The notes under the pieces: model-generated
What the model saw: the letters and a program-made list of their open reading frames with translations, nothing else
Database searches by the model: none
What the model was told of the DNA's origin: nothing
DNA from: Desulfobulbus elongatus DSM 2908
GTDB lineage: Bacteria > Desulfobacterota > Desulfobulbia > Desulfobulbales > Desulfobulbaceae
DNA length: 64,000 nt
Assembly: GCF_000621145.1 (NCBI RefSeq)
Contig: NZ_JHZB01000001.1
Span: 124,001 to 188,000, forward strand
Direction of reading: 5' to 3'
Shown: positions 28,209-39,001 of the stretch, one piece after another
Layout: each line of letters starts with the position of its first letter
Position numbering within the stretch: the first letter of the stretch is position 1
Position numbers and translations under genes: made by a program

Positions 28209-30056
28209 TCATTCCATGTTCACTGGTGTGAAAGGGAGCATCAGGGGAACCAACGCCACGGTCACGAGCATGACCAGCAGGGCCAGGGGCACACCGATAC
28301 GGACGAAGTCGAAAAAGGAATACCGGCCTGGCCCGACGACCAAGGTGTTCACCGGCGAGGAAACCGGAGTCATGAAGGCCGCTGAGGCTGCCAGGGCCAC
28401 GGTCATGCAGAAAGGATAGGGCGAGACGTTCATCTCTCCGGCCACGGCCAGGGCGAGTGGGGTCATCAGAACGGCTGTCGCCGTATTGGAGATGAACAGA
28501 CCGAGGAGGGCGGTAACGGAAAAGAGCGCGGCGAGCATGATGCGCGGATCCAGGCCGCCCAGCCTGCCCAAAATACCCGCTGCCAGCTCGATGCCGCCAG
28601 TACGCTCCAGGGCGAGCGAAAAGGGGAGCATACCGACGATGAGGATCAAGCTCTGCCAGTGGATGGAACGATAGGCGCTGCTCATGTCTATGCACTTGCA
28701 GAGACCGAGCATCAGGCAGCCAATCAGCGCGGCCTGCACATTGGGAATGACACCCCAAACCATGAGGCCCACCACGAGCGCCAGAATGCCTAAGGCAAAT
28801 GGTGCCTTCGCATGGACCGGCACCGCGTTTTCCAACTCCAGCGGCATGTTCATGACGATCAGATCCCGATGATCGCTTTGGTGGACCTTGCGGATGGCAT
28901 GCCAGGAGCCGCCCACCAGCACGACATCCCCCACTGCAAATTTCGCTTCCCGGATGAGGTCCGCCCATGCCTGCTGATTGCGCTTGAGGCCGATGACCGC
29001 CAGATCGTATTCGGTCCTGAAGCCCGATTCGAGTACGGTTTTGCCGATAAGCTTGGAGTTCGGCGGGATGATGAGCTCCGCCATCCCTATCGAGTGGGAA
29101 ATATCCGAGAGATAGGCATCGGGAAACGGTAACTCCAGGAGATGGTTTTCCCGGCAGAGGGCATTGATGTCAATCTTCGGATTGTTGGTGCTGACAAAGA
29201 GGACATCCTGGGCTTCCAGCACGGTATCGGCTTGAGGACTGAGTATGCTGGTGCTGAAATGTCGTCGCCGCTCGATGGAAACGATGTGCAGGCTGCAACG
29301 GGAGCGCAGGTTGAGTTCCGCGATGGTCCGTCCGATCCAAGGCGAGCCACTTTGGAGAGCCAAGCGGAAACCTCGCTGTTTGAGCTGATATTCCTTGATC
29401 CAGGTGGAAAAACGGGGCCTGGAGGCGGCTGGGTTCGCCAGTGTTTCTTTGGAGCAGAGCCAATGCCGGGCAACAAACATATAGAGAATGGCGATTAGAA
29501 GAATGGGCACGCCAAAAGGTGTGAAGGCGAAAAAACCGAAACCTTCGAATCCGTGGCGCGTCAGTTCGGCGTTGACCACCAGATTGGGGGCAGTGGCCAC
29601 CAGGGTCATCATCCCGCTGATCAGGGCCGCAATGCTGAGCGGCATCATGAGACGGCCGGGCGCAATACTCAGATTGAAGGCAATGCGCACAACGACCGGA
29701 ATGAAAATGGCAACCACGCCGGTGGAACTCATGAAGGCGCCGACGCCGGCCACAATGCCCATGAGCAGAAGGATGAGGCGAGTTTCGCTTTTGCCCGCTC
29801 GGCGAACCAGCACATTGCCGAGCTGCTGCGCCACTCCTGTGCGCACCAGTCCCTCGCCGATGACAAAGAGGGCGGCGATGAGCACGATGTTGGCATCGGC
29901 CAGCCCTGCCAGTGCTTCAGGCACGGTGATGATGCCGGTCATGGGCAGGAGAATCATCATCAACAGCGCCACTGCATCCATAGGCGGCCGGTTGACTGTA
30001 AACATGACGATGGTGGCACAGAGAAGGCCGAGAACGATAAGTAGATCGCTATTCAT
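28209..30056 (-). CDS. SLC13/DASS-type permease with RCK_C domains
   Basis: The 615-residue protein is a dicarboxylate/sulfate-type anion permease of the SLC13 (CitMHS-like) group. About six membrane helices (1-195) are followed by a cytoplasmic pair of TrkA_C/RCK_C regulatory domains (about 210-400; SPWIGRTIAELNLRSRCSLHIVSIERR and SKLIGKTVLESGFRTEYDLAVIGLKRN). Then a second membrane half follows with ISNTATAVLMTPLALAVA and MTPVSSPVNTLVVGPGRYSF. The start at 30056 has GGGAGGACCTC upstream. Relatives carry sulfate, phosphate-like oxyanions or dicarboxylates; for a sulfate reducer sulfate uptake is attractive, but the ligand cannot be read here. Confidence 0.9.
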   Translation of the reverse strand: MNSDLLIVLGLLCATIVMFTVNRPPMDAVALLMMILLPMTGIITVPEALAGLADANIVLIAALFVIGEGLVRTGVAQQLGNVLVRRAGKSETRLILLLMGIVAGVGAFMSSTGVVAIFIPVVVRIAFNLSIAPGRLMMPLSIAALISGMMTLVATAPNLVVNAELTRHGFEGFGFFAFTPFGVPILLIAILYMFVARHWLCSKETLANPAASRPRFSTWIKEYQLKQRGFRLALQSGSPWIGRTIAELNLRSRCSLHIVSIERRRHFSTSILSPQADTVLEAQDVLFVSTNNPKIDINALCRENHLLELPFPDAYLSDISHSIGMAELIIPPNSKLIGKTVLESGFRTEYDLAVIGLKRNQQAWADLIREAKFAVGDVVLVGGSWHAIRKVHQSDHRDLIVMNMPLELENAVPVHAKAPFALGILALVVGLMVWGVIPNVQAALIGCLMLGLCKCIDMSSAYRSIHWQSLILIVGMLPFSLALERTGGIELAAGILGRLGGLDPRIMLAALFSVTALLGLFISNTATAVLMTPLALAVAGEMNVSPYPFCMTVALAASAAFMTPVSSPVNTLVVGPGRYSFFDFVRIGVPLALLVMLVTVALVPLMLPFTPVNME

Positions 30057-30286
30057 CACGCGAGGTCCTCCCTTATTTGAAACGAATGGATTGCGTGGGC
30101 CCGGAAAGGCAATTGCATCAGTGGCTTTTTTGCAGTTCAGCATCCGTTTTTCGAACATGATGCAAAACTGATGCAGAGTTGTCTTCCATTCTTTGCTTTT
30201 TCCCGAACCGTTGAATCCTTGAATCTGTGGTGGGTATCGTCTGCTGCGGGGAAAACGTTCAGAACAAAAATCCCCCAAGACAGAAA

Positions 30287-30318
30287 CAGGGGGTTAGCTC
30301 TGCTGAGCTAACCCCCTG
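30287..30318 (-). terminator. Intrinsic terminator after the tRNA pair
   Basis: CAGGGGGTTAGCTC and its exact inverse form a 14-bp stem with a four-base TGCT loop. It follows the minus-strand tRNA-Glu by ten bases, with a moderate T-rich tail. A TATTTTTATTT tract on the plus side means it could work in both directions. Confidence 0.85.
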
Positions 30319-30328
30319 TATTTTTATT

Positions 30329-30406
30329 TGGCGTCCCCAACCGGATTTGAACCGGTGTTGCCGACGTGAAAGGCCGGTGTCCTGGACCTGGCTAGACGAT
30401 GGGGAC
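30329..30406 (-). tRNA. tRNA-Glu (anticodon TTC)
   Basis: On the minus strand the acceptor stem GTCCCCA pairs with TGGGGAC. The anticodon arm is CCGGC-CTTTCAC-GTCGG and the T arm ACCGG-TTCAAAT-CCGGT; the 3' CCA is encoded. The anticodon loop gives TTC, so glutamate. It is cotranscribed with tRNA-Lys 19 bases upstream. Confidence 0.95.
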
Positions 30407-30425
30407 AAGATGTGATCGCAATTGG

Positions 30426-30501
30426 TGGTGGGTCGTGCGCGACTCGAACGCGCGACTCTCTGCTTAAAAGGCAGATACTCTACCGACTGAGTTAACGACC
30501 C
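30426..30501 (-). tRNA. tRNA-Lys (anticodon TTT)
   Basis: On the minus strand the acceptor stem GGGTCGT pairs with ACGACCC, the anticodon loop CTTTTAA gives TTT for lysine, the T arm is GCGCG-TTCGAGT-CGCGC and CCA is encoded. It precedes tRNA-Glu in one short transcript ended by the hairpin at 30287-30318. Confidence 0.96.
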
Positions 30502-30732
30502 CTTCGCTTCGAGAGCCTCTCTCTACTAACTTCTTTTTCGGGTGTCAATGAAAAATGGCGGCGTCCACCCATAATTTGCCGCTTCCGCCATGCCTTGCCA
30601 GTGGGGTGGTGGCAGGTTTTTTCGCCACATTTCCTTCTGGTTTCCTGGCTGGTTTGCGAGTACAATCCCGGCACAGCTGTTTGGAGCGAGCAGGGCGTGG
30701 CCGCCCGTGAACATATTGGAGTGTGAAGGGAT

Positions 30733-31338
30733 ATGGGGTTGTTGACAGGATCGGCGTCGTTGACGCGGTTTTCGGTGGTGGGCGAGTTGCCCGCCTCTTT
30801 CTGGGATTTTGCCAGCCAGCGGATCGCGGCCATGAGTTTTCGGGATATCGACGACACCATGGACGAATATTCCATTGGCTGGGTGTCGGTGGCCGACATG
30901 TTCGATGCCGGTTTTGCCTACAGTTCCTACGCCGCCGGCGATTACATCGCCCTGACCATGCGGGTGGACGAGCGCAAGGTGGCGCCGGCGGTGCTGAAAA
31001 AATTTGTCATGAAGGAAGAGGAGCGGATCAAGCGGGAAAAGCAGATCCCGCGCCTCGGCCGGGCGGCCAGAGTGGAGATCAAGGAGCGCATCCGCGCCGA
31101 GCTGATCCGCAACTCGCCGCCTGTCCCGGCAACGTATGACCTGTGCTGGAACCTCGCCGACAACACCCTGCTCTTTTTTTCCACCAGCAAGAAAGCGATG
31201 GCCTTGCTTGAGGATTTGTTCAAGGAAACCTTCAATCTGTCGCTGATTCTGCAAATTCCATGGCTGACCGGCCAGCGCATGGCCGAAGGAGAAGCCCTGG
31301 AGCATTACGAGACCATGCGGCCCGCCATCTTGCTCTGA
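30733..31338 (+). CDS. rdgC: RdgC-like recombination-associated protein, short form
   Basis: The 201-residue protein resembles the N-terminal and central part of RdgC, a ring-forming DNA-binding protein that restrains RecA (E. coli protein 303 residues). Similar blocks are LPASFWDFASQRIAAMSFRDIDDTMDEYSIGWVS and the IALTMRVDERKVAPAVLKKFVMKEEERIKREKQIPRLGRAARVEIKERIRAEL helix, then PATYDLCWNLADNTLLFFSTSKKAMALLEDLFKETFNL. At 201 residues it is about a third shorter than enteric RdgC. The next genes are a TPR protein and a 181-residue protein that may be a partner. The start at 30733 follows GTGAAGGGAT. Confidence 0.85.
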   Translation: MGLLTGSASLTRFSVVGELPASFWDFASQRIAAMSFRDIDDTMDEYSIGWVSVADMFDAGFAYSSYAAGDYIALTMRVDERKVAPAVLKKFVMKEEERIKREKQIPRLGRAARVEIKERIRAELIRNSPPVPATYDLCWNLADNTLLFFSTSKKAMALLEDLFKETFNLSLILQIPWLTGQRMAEGEALEHYETMRPAILL

Positions 31339-31373
31339 ACAAGGCGGCATCCCGTACGATAAACGGAGGAGAA

Positions 31374-33092
31374 ATGAACGGCTCTGTGCTTGGGGCGCTT
31401 GTTGCGGCTGCCTTGATTGTGGCGTACCTCCTGTGGAAGAAGTGGGCTGCGCCCAAGCAATCCGAAACCCGACCCGAGGCCGATGCCGTCCCTGTTGCCG
31501 AAGCCGGGGAGGAGACGGTCGAGCCTGCGGCGGTCCTGGAAGAAGAACCGGTTCAGGTTGCCGCTGATGCAGTCGAGCCGGATGCCGAAGCTCTTGCCCA
31601 GCCTCAGGCGACCGGAGTCGACGAGCCGGAATCAATAGATCTTGCTTCGGCACCGGTCCTGGCCGAACGGGACGAGGCTCTGGAGATCGCCACCCCGGCA
31701 ACGGATAAGGCTGCCGAAGCGGAACCGGCGATAGTCGAGACAGCGGAACAAGAGCCGGTCGAACGTGAACCGCCCGAGCCGGTTGCAGCGGAGCCGGCCG
31801 TTGAGGCGAGCGGCGTCGATGATTCCCAGGCCGATCCGATCTCCGCGGCATCCGCCGCGCCGGTGGTCCGTCTCACCCTGGAGGCCTACTCGGCCCGGAT
31901 GAACAATCTGGAGGACCGGCAGCGCGCCCTGCTGGCCCGGGCCATCGCCGACCAGGACGATGGTTTGCGCGACCGGTTGCAGCGCGAGTTGGTGATCATG
32001 AACGACAAGCTGGCGCTGATTGCCGACAGTTATGTCGAGGAAGTCGCCTGTTTGCAGCAGGTCCTGGAAACCCTCGTCCTGGTGCGCGAAGAGCTGGGCG
32101 AGCTGCCGGACCTTGCCACGGCCATCGATTGCCTGCGCGACGGCGACGCCGGTCCGGCGGAAGCCTGCCTTGCCGAATTGAGCGATCATCCCCATCCCCT
32201 GGCCGGTAGGATGGCCTTCGCCCGAGGCCAACTGGCCGAATGCCGGGTCGATCTGCAGCAGGCCCTGGCCCAGTACCGGCAGGCGGTGACCCTGGCGCCG
32301 GACGAGCCGCGCTTTCTCCATGCCGCCGGCCGGACGGCGCGCACGCTCTATAAGTATAAGGAGGCCGTGCCCTGGCTGGAATCGTTCGTGCACCTGAGCC
32401 GGCAGCAGGGCGACCGCGATCCCCTGGCTCTGGCCCTGGCTCAACGCGAGCTGGCCTACACCCACGTCCTGGCCGGCCAGTACCAGAAGGCGGGCCCTCT
32501 GTACAAGGAGTCGATGACAGCCATGGCCAGGAAGCTGGGGCCGGATCATGCGGAGATGGCTACCTGCTGGTTCCAGATCGGCGAGTTGCAGGAGACGCTG
32601 GGCGAGTACGACAAGGCGGTTTCCCTTTATAAGAAGGCGCTGGATATCCTGGAAAGAAAGAAAGGGCCGGAACATCCCGCCCTGGCCGCCATCCTGGCCA
32701 AACTGGCGGCCCTGTGCATGGAGCTGGAAATGGAGGCCGAGGCGGTGCCCCTGTACGAGCGGCTGGTGCGCATCCGGGAAAAGGCCTTGCGGCCCAACCA
32801 TCCGCAACTGGCCATCAGCCTCAACAGCCTCGCCGAATCCTACCGCCTGCGGGGACGATACGGCGAGGCCGAAGCCTGCTACCTGAAAATCCTGGCGATC
32901 AACGAGGCGATGCACGGGCCGGATCACCCCGGCGTGGCCGCCGTGCTCCAGGAACTGGCCAAGCTGAATACCAACCTGCGCAAGCCCGAGGTGGCCCGGC
33001 AGTACCAGGACCGGGCCGCGGCCATTTTCCAACGGAGCGTCGAGGCCTCGGAACAGAAGGGCGGCAAGGAAGCCTTGACCCTGGAACTGTAA
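31374..33092 (+). CDS. Membrane-anchored TPR protein
   Basis: The 572-residue product starts with one transmembrane helix (GSVLGALVAAALIVAYLLW), then an acidic Glu/Ala/Pro/Val-rich linker from about 30 to 160. A coiled-coil-like region lies near 170-260, and a block of tetratricopeptide repeats (about 275-555) of the kinesin-light-chain type has repeated GEYDKAVSLYKKALDILERKKGPEHPALA units. The start at 31374 has ACGGAGGAGAA upstream; the longer frame back to 31260 overlaps rdgC. It probably serves as a protein-protein scaffold at the inner membrane. It lies between rdgC and the 181-residue gene, all in one direction with 33-36-base gaps. Confidence 0.88.
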   Translation: MNGSVLGALVAAALIVAYLLWKKWAAPKQSETRPEADAVPVAEAGEETVEPAAVLEEEPVQVAADAVEPDAEALAQPQATGVDEPESIDLASAPVLAERDEALEIATPATDKAAEAEPAIVETAEQEPVEREPPEPVAAEPAVEASGVDDSQADPISAASAAPVVRLTLEAYSARMNNLEDRQRALLARAIADQDDGLRDRLQRELVIMNDKLALIADSYVEEVACLQQVLETLVLVREELGELPDLATAIDCLRDGDAGPAEACLAELSDHPHPLAGRMAFARGQLAECRVDLQQALAQYRQAVTLAPDEPRFLHAAGRTARTLYKYKEAVPWLESFVHLSRQQGDRDPLALALAQRELAYTHVLAGQYQKAGPLYKESMTAMARKLGPDHAEMATCWFQIGELQETLGEYDKAVSLYKKALDILERKKGPEHPALAAILAKLAALCMELEMEAEAVPLYERLVRIREKALRPNHPQLAISLNSLAESYRLRGRYGEAEACYLKILAINEAMHGPDHPGVAAVLQELAKLNTNLRKPEVARQYQDRAAAIFQRSVEASEQKGGKEALTLEL

Positions 33093-33125
33093 TCGTACAA
33101 CCTATCGGAACGAACGGAATTTTAT

Positions 33126-33671
33126 ATGGATCTTGTCGATCTTATTCAAGAAAAAAGGTTTTTAGGCCAGGAGTTCCTCGCTTGGCTGTGGTATAAGTCG
33201 GAGGAGCGCGGCGGCAGTGTCGAGGTGCCCGGCCGGGGCGATGTCCAGGTGGTGTTCGAAAAGCACATGCTGCTTGAATACGGCGAGGGCGAGGCCAGCG
33301 AAAAGGTGATCTGCCGCGGTCTCCAGACCGAACTGAAGGAGGCGCGAGCCGGGCTCGGACTGGCCAAGAAGCCGGAACAGGCCCGCATCCGCCTGGCCTG
33401 GGCCGAATATGAATTCAGTGTCACCCTGACGGCAGCGGTGTTCGAATTCCGCAACATCCGCCTGCCCAAGACCGCGGGCGCCGACGAGGACGACGGCCGG
33501 GCCGAAAGCCTGGAAGGCCGCATCCTGGAGCGGATCGCCCTGTTCGAGCAGTTGACCCGGCTGGTCGACGACCTGTTCCGCATGTTCATCAACATCAGGG
33601 CCTCGCAGCGTTGGAACGACGAGTTGGTGAAGATCCGCGCCTGGATCAGCGCCGGCGTCCAATCAGCATAA
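33126..33671 (+). CDS. Conserved-looking hypothetical protein of the rdgC cluster
   Basis: The 181-residue soluble protein is of unknown function. It starts [30 protein letters not shown] and contains a helix-rich C-terminal half ([40 protein letters not shown]). I recall genes of this type next to short RdgC genes in deltaproteobacteria, so it may supply a function missing from the shortened RdgC. This is context only. The start at 33126 is preceded by GAACGGAATTTTAT, a weak ribosome site. Confidence 0.75.
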   Translation: MDLVDLIQEKRFLGQEFLAWLWYKSEERGGSVEVPGRGDVQVVFEKHMLLEYGEGEASEKVICRGLQTELKEARAGLGLAKKPEQARIRLAWAEYEFSVTLTAAVFEFRNIRLPKTAGADEDDGRAESLEGRILERIALFEQLTRLVDDLFRMFINIRASQRWNDELVKIRAWISAGVQSA

Positions 33672-33694
33672 CCTTTGCAACGAGCAGCAGTTCC

Positions 33695-35122
<1,428 letters not shown>

Positions 35123-35130
35123 AAAGGGCC

Positions 35131-35868
35131 GTGGACAGGAGCGACTGGCAGGAAAAGGGCGAGGGGCATCGGCAGCGGCTGCGCGACAAATTCCTCGCCC
35201 AGGGGATCGAGGCCTTCACCGACGCCGAGATCGTCGAGCTGCTGCTTACCTTCGGCACGCCGCGCTCCGACTGCAAGGAGGCTGCCCGCGCGGCGCTCGC
35301 CCAATTCAAAACCCTGCCCGCGGTGCTCGACGCCGCGCCGGCCGAGTTGCAGCAGATCAAGGGCATCGGCTCCAAGAACATCTTCGCCCTGCGCTTCATC
35401 CAGGGCGTGGCCCGGCGCTACCTCCGCCAGCGCATCGTCGGCAAGCACTATGTCCGCTCCTCCCGCGAGGTGGCCGACTATCTGATCCATGCCATGCGCG
35501 GGCTGCAGCACGAGGTGCTCACTGTACTTTTCCTCGACGCCGCCCATGCGATCATCGATTCGGCGGTGGTGGCCGAGGGCACGGTGACGACCAACACCGT
35601 CTATCCCCGCGAACTGGTCAAGGCGGCCCTGGCCCGCAACGCCAGCGCCCTGATCCTCGCCCACAACCATCCCTCCGGCGCCCTGAGCCCCTCCCGCCAG
35701 GACGAAGAACTCACCCGCACCCTCCACCTGGTCTGCTCGTTCATGCACATCCGGCTGCTCGATCACCTGATCATCGGCAGCGGCGATCAGGTCTACAGCT
35801 TCGCCGACCAGGGCATCATGGCCAAAATTCGCGACGACTGCCGCCCCATCCTGGAGCGGACCGGCTGA
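35131..35868 (+). CDS. radC: RadC/YeeS-type JAB (MPN) domain protein
   Basis: The 245-residue protein has N-terminal helix-hairpin-helix-like helices (about 40-90, IKGIGSKNIFALRFIQGVARRY) and a JAB1/MPN domain (about 110-235). That domain carries the metal-binding set LILAHNHPSGALSPSRQDEELT. RadC was long called a DNA-repair protein, but its actual activity is unclear. The start is a GTG at 35131 after AAAAAGGGCC; the ORF extends into gatB but shares no similarity there. Its stop overlaps the ATG of hemW by one base. Confidence 0.93.
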   Translation: MDRSDWQEKGEGHRQRLRDKFLAQGIEAFTDAEIVELLLTFGTPRSDCKEAARAALAQFKTLPAVLDAAPAELQQIKGIGSKNIFALRFIQGVARRYLRQRIVGKHYVRSSREVADYLIHAMRGLQHEVLTVLFLDAAHAIIDSAVVAEGTVTTNTVYPRELVKAALARNASALILAHNHPSGALSPSRQDEELTRTLHLVCSFMHIRLLDHLIIGSGDQVYSFADQGIMAKIRDDCRPILERTG

Positions 35869-37019
35869 TGGATCTCGCCGCCCAGGCCGGGCTCTATGTG
35901 CATGTGCCCTTCTGTCGGCGCAAGTGCCCGTATTGCAGTTTTTGCTCCGCTCCGCCGCAACCTGGCGACCTGACCCGGTTTCTTGCGGCCGTCCACAGCC
36001 AGATGCGCCAGGCGGCCGTTCTGCCCGAGGTACAGGCACTCTCTTTTGCCACTGTCTTTTTCGGCGGCGGCACGCCGTCGCTGCTGCCGGCAGAGGAACT
36101 GGCCGGATTGCTGACCGAGGCGCGCCGTCTGTTTTCCTTTGCCGGCGGAGAACCGGAGATCACCGTCGAGGTCAACCCCGGCACCATCGACGCGGCCGGC
36201 CTGGCGCAGTTGCGTCGGGCCGGCTGCAACCGGCTCTCCATCGGCGTGCAATCCCTGGACGATGCGGAACTGCGCCTGCTCGGCCGCATCCACAGCGGCG
36301 CCGAGGCCAGGGCGGTCATTGCCGCGGCCCGCGAAGCCGGGTTCGACACAGTCAGTTTCGATTTGATGTACGGCCTGCCCAACCAGACGCCCGGCTCCTG
36401 GCAGGCCACCCTGGACCGGGCCCTGGCGCTCGCCCCGGTCCACCTGTCGCTGTACGAGCTGACCGTCGAGGACGGTACTCCCTTTGCCCGGGCTGCCGGC
36501 CGGGGCGAGTGGCGTCTGCCCGGCGAAGACGAGATCCTGGCGATGATGGCAGCCAGCGAAGCGGCCATCGGCCGGACCCATCTGATGCGCTACGAGATTT
36601 CCAACTACGCCGTGGCCGGCCGCGAATGCCGCCACAATTGCAACTACTGGCGCAACGGCTTCTATCTGGGCCTGGGGCCCGGCGCAGTCTCGGCCCTGGG
36701 CGGCGAGCGGCGGAGCGCGGTGGCCGATCTGGACGCCTTCTGCCGGCTGGTGGCGGCGGGCCAGCCGGTGTGGCACGAGAGCGAACGGCTCGACCAAGAG
36801 GCGGCTTTCCGCGAAACGGTGGTCATGGGGCTGCGGATGACGGCCGGGGTGTCGATCGACGACCTCCGGCAGCGGTTCGGCATCGATCTTCTGGCCTATT
36901 ACAGGCCAACGCTCGCTCGTCTCCTCGATCAGCACCTGCTCATGCTGCGCGACGGCCGGCTGTTCCTCAGCAACACGGGCTTGCCCCTGGCCAACCGGGT
37001 GATGGCCGAGTTGGTCTAA
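35868..37019 (+). CDS. hemW: HemW, radical SAM heme chaperone-like protein
   Basis: The 383-residue protein has the radical SAM motif CRRKCPYC with cysteines 16, 20 and 23 plus the extra cysteine of CSFCSA, as in the HemN-like family. LFFGGGTPSLLP, VNPGTIDAAGLAQLRRAGCNRLSIGVQSLDD and FDLMYGLPNQTPGSW follow. The HNxxYW block (CRHNCNYWRNGFYLGLGPGAVS) is the mark of HemW rather than the true oxygen-independent coproporphyrinogen oxidase. HemW is thought to deliver heme. The start at 35868 is overlapped by the radC stop. Confidence 0.93.
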   Translation: MDLAAQAGLYVHVPFCRRKCPYCSFCSAPPQPGDLTRFLAAVHSQMRQAAVLPEVQALSFATVFFGGGTPSLLPAEELAGLLTEARRLFSFAGGEPEITVEVNPGTIDAAGLAQLRRAGCNRLSIGVQSLDDAELRLLGRIHSGAEARAVIAAAREAGFDTVSFDLMYGLPNQTPGSWQATLDRALALAPVHLSLYELTVEDGTPFARAAGRGEWRLPGEDEILAMMAASEAAIGRTHLMRYEISNYAVAGRECRHNCNYWRNGFYLGLGPGAVSALGGERRSAVADLDAFCRLVAAGQPVWHESERLDQEAAFRETVVMGLRMTAGVSIDDLRQRFGIDLLAYYRPTLARLLDQHLLMLRDGRLFLSNTGLPLANRVMAELV

Positions 37020-37280
37020 TTCCGGTCTCGTCTCCGTGGCCCCCCACTCCAAAGCACTGAATCGCCCTTCAGCGCAAAACAATCACTAAATGCGGCAATT
37101 ACCCGCCGTTCCGGTCTTGCCTTTGTCGCCCGCGCAGGGTAAAAGATACGGTTGAGCATGTGCCCGGCCACCGGCCGCTGCCGCACCGGGGCTGCGCAGC
37201 CGATAGGTCGTTTGTCTGTCTGGCGGTCCGGTTCGGCCGGTCCCGCATCGTCGTCTTTTCTTCAAACAAGGAGCATGATT

Positions 37281-38900
37281 ATGGCAGGTTTTGTGTATCA
37301 GGATCCCTTCCCGCTCGGTAAAGATGCAACCAAGTTCCGACTGCTGGAAGGCTCCCAGAAGTATGTCGCCACCGAGACCTTCAACGGACAGGAAGTCCTC
37401 AAGGTCGATCCCGAAGGACTGAAGGTCCTGGCCAATCAGGCCATGCGTGAGGTCTCCTTCCGCCTGCGCCCGGCCCACAACGAGCAGGTCGCGAAAATCT
37501 TCGCCGATCCCGAATCCTCGCGCAACGACAAGGAAGTGGCCTATGCCATGCTGCGCAACGCCGAGGTGGCGGCCAGCTATGTGCTGCCGGTCTGCCAGGA
37601 TACCGGCACGGCCTGCATCGTGGGCAAGAAGGGCCAGAACGTCTGGACCGGCTGCGACGACGCCGAGATGCTCTCCGCCGGCGTCTACACCACCTACACC
37701 GAGGAAAACCTGCGCTACTCCCAGAACGCGCCGCTGACCATGTACGAGGAGGTCAACACCAAGACCAACCTGCCGGCGCAGATCGACATCTACGCCACCC
37801 AGGGCGGCGAGTACAAGTTCCTCTTCCTGGCCAAGGGCGGCGGCAGCGCCAACAAGACCTACCTCTATCAGGAGACCAAGGCCCTGCTCAATCCCGGCAC
37901 CCTGAAGAAATTCCTGGTGGAGAAGATGAAGACCCTGGGCACGGCCGCCTGCCCACCCTACCACATTGCCTTCGTCATCGGCGGCACCTCGGCCGAGACC
38001 TGTCTCAAGACCGTCAAGCTGGCCTCGGCCAAGTATCTGGACAACCTGCCCACCAGCGGCAACGAGTTGGGCCGCTCCTTCCGCGATGTGGAACTGGAGC
38101 AGGAACTGCTCGTCGAAGCCCAGAAACTCGGCCTCGGCGCCCAGTTCGGCGGCAAGTATTTCGCCCACGACATCCGCGTCATCCGCATGTCCCGCCACGG
38201 CGCCTCCTGCCCGGTGGGCATGGGCGTTTCCTGTTCGGCCGACCGCAACATCAAGGCCAAGATCAACAAGGACGGCCTGTGGATCGAGCAGATGGACGAC
38301 AACCCCGGCCGTTTGATCCCGGCCGAGTACCGCGACCGCAAAGGCGGCCATCAGGTGAAGATCGATCTCAACCAGCCGATCAAGAACGTGCTGTCCGAGC
38401 TGACCAAGCATCCGGTTTCCACCGTGCTGTCGCTCACCGGCACCATCATCGTCGGCCGCGACATCGCCCACGCCAAGTGGAAAGAGCTGCTCGACGCCGG
38501 CAAGCCGCTGCCCGACTACCTGAAGAATCATCCGGTCTACTACGCCGGCCCGGCCAAGACCCCGCCCGGCAAGCCCTCCGGCTCCTTCGGTCCGACCACG
38601 GCCGGCCGCATGGACAGCTATGTCGACCTGTTCCAGGCCAACGGCGGCTCCATGGTGATGATCGCCAAGGGCAACCGTTCGCAGCAGGTCACCGACGCCT
38701 GCAAGAAGCACGGCGGCTTCTACCTCGGTTCCATCGGCGGCCCGGCCGCGCTGCTGGCCGAGGAGAATATCAAGAAGGTCGAGTGCATCGACTATCCGGA
38801 ACTGGGCATGGAAGCTGTCTGGAAGATCGAGGTGGTCGACTTCCCGGCCTTCATCCTGGTGGACGACAAGGGCAACGACTTCTTCAAGAACCTCATGTAA
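37281..38900 (+). CDS. Class I fumarate hydratase (iron-sulfur)
   Basis: The 539-residue single-chain fumarase of the FumA/FumB type converts fumarate and malate. The three 4Fe-4S cysteines of this class are visible: C105 in [14 protein letters not shown], one in [13 protein letters not shown] and one in [18 protein letters not shown]. The N-terminal and C-terminal domains are fused in the usual order, and the C-terminal swivelling domain has [30 protein letters not shown] and [18 protein letters not shown]. The ATG at 37281 follows CAAGGAGCATGATT; an ATG six bases upstream is too close to the site. This oxygen-labile type fits an anaerobe and the fumarate step of propionate or succinate metabolism. 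Confidence 0.95.
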   Translation: MAGFVYQDPFPLGKDATKFRLLEGSQKYVATETFNGQEVLKVDPEGLKVLANQAMREVSFRLRPAHNEQVAKIFADPESSRNDKEVAYAMLRNAEVAASYVLPVCQDTGTACIVGKKGQNVWTGCDDAEMLSAGVYTTYTEENLRYSQNAPLTMYEEVNTKTNLPAQIDIYATQGGEYKFLFLAKGGGSANKTYLYQETKALLNPGTLKKFLVEKMKTLGTAACPPYHIAFVIGGTSAETCLKTVKLASAKYLDNLPTSGNELGRSFRDVELEQELLVEAQKLGLGAQFGGKYFAHDIRVIRMSRHGASCPVGMGVSCSADRNIKAKINKDGLWIEQMDDNPGRLIPAEYRDRKGGHQVKIDLNQPIKNVLSELTKHPVSTVLSLTGTIIVGRDIAHAKWKELLDAGKPLPDYLKNHPVYYAGPAKTPPGKPSGSFGPTTAGRMDSYVDLFQANGGSMVMIAKGNRSQQVTDACKKHGGFYLGSIGGPAALLAEENIKKVECIDYPELGMEAVWKIEVVDFPAFILVDDKGNDFFKNLM

Positions 38901-38950
38901 AACCCCGCCCCTGCGCCGCCCGCGCGGCCGAGGGCTGACGACCAACCGGC

Positions 38951-38984
38951 CAGGCGGGGAGGCGAATGCCTCTCCGCCTGTTTT
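38951..38984 (+). terminator. Intrinsic terminator of the fumarase gene
   Basis: CAGGCGGGGAGGC and GCCTCTCCGCCTG form a 13-bp stem with one G-T pair and a GAAT loop, followed by TTTT. It starts 50 bases after the fumarase stop and rules out an upstream start for the next gene at 38966. Confidence 0.9.
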
Positions 38985-39001
38985 GCTCTTGTGACCCTGT
39001 T

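Noticed and set aside
30287-30501. tRNA genes as an attachment site for an integrated island covering the AT-rich gap.
   Set aside because: No integrase, no duplicated tRNA end and no phage or plasmid gene was found between 27 and 30 kb.
38966-39001. Earlier ATG of the LOG-family gene at 38966.
   Set aside because: It lies inside the fumarase terminator hairpin; the family N-terminus fits the ATG at 39002.
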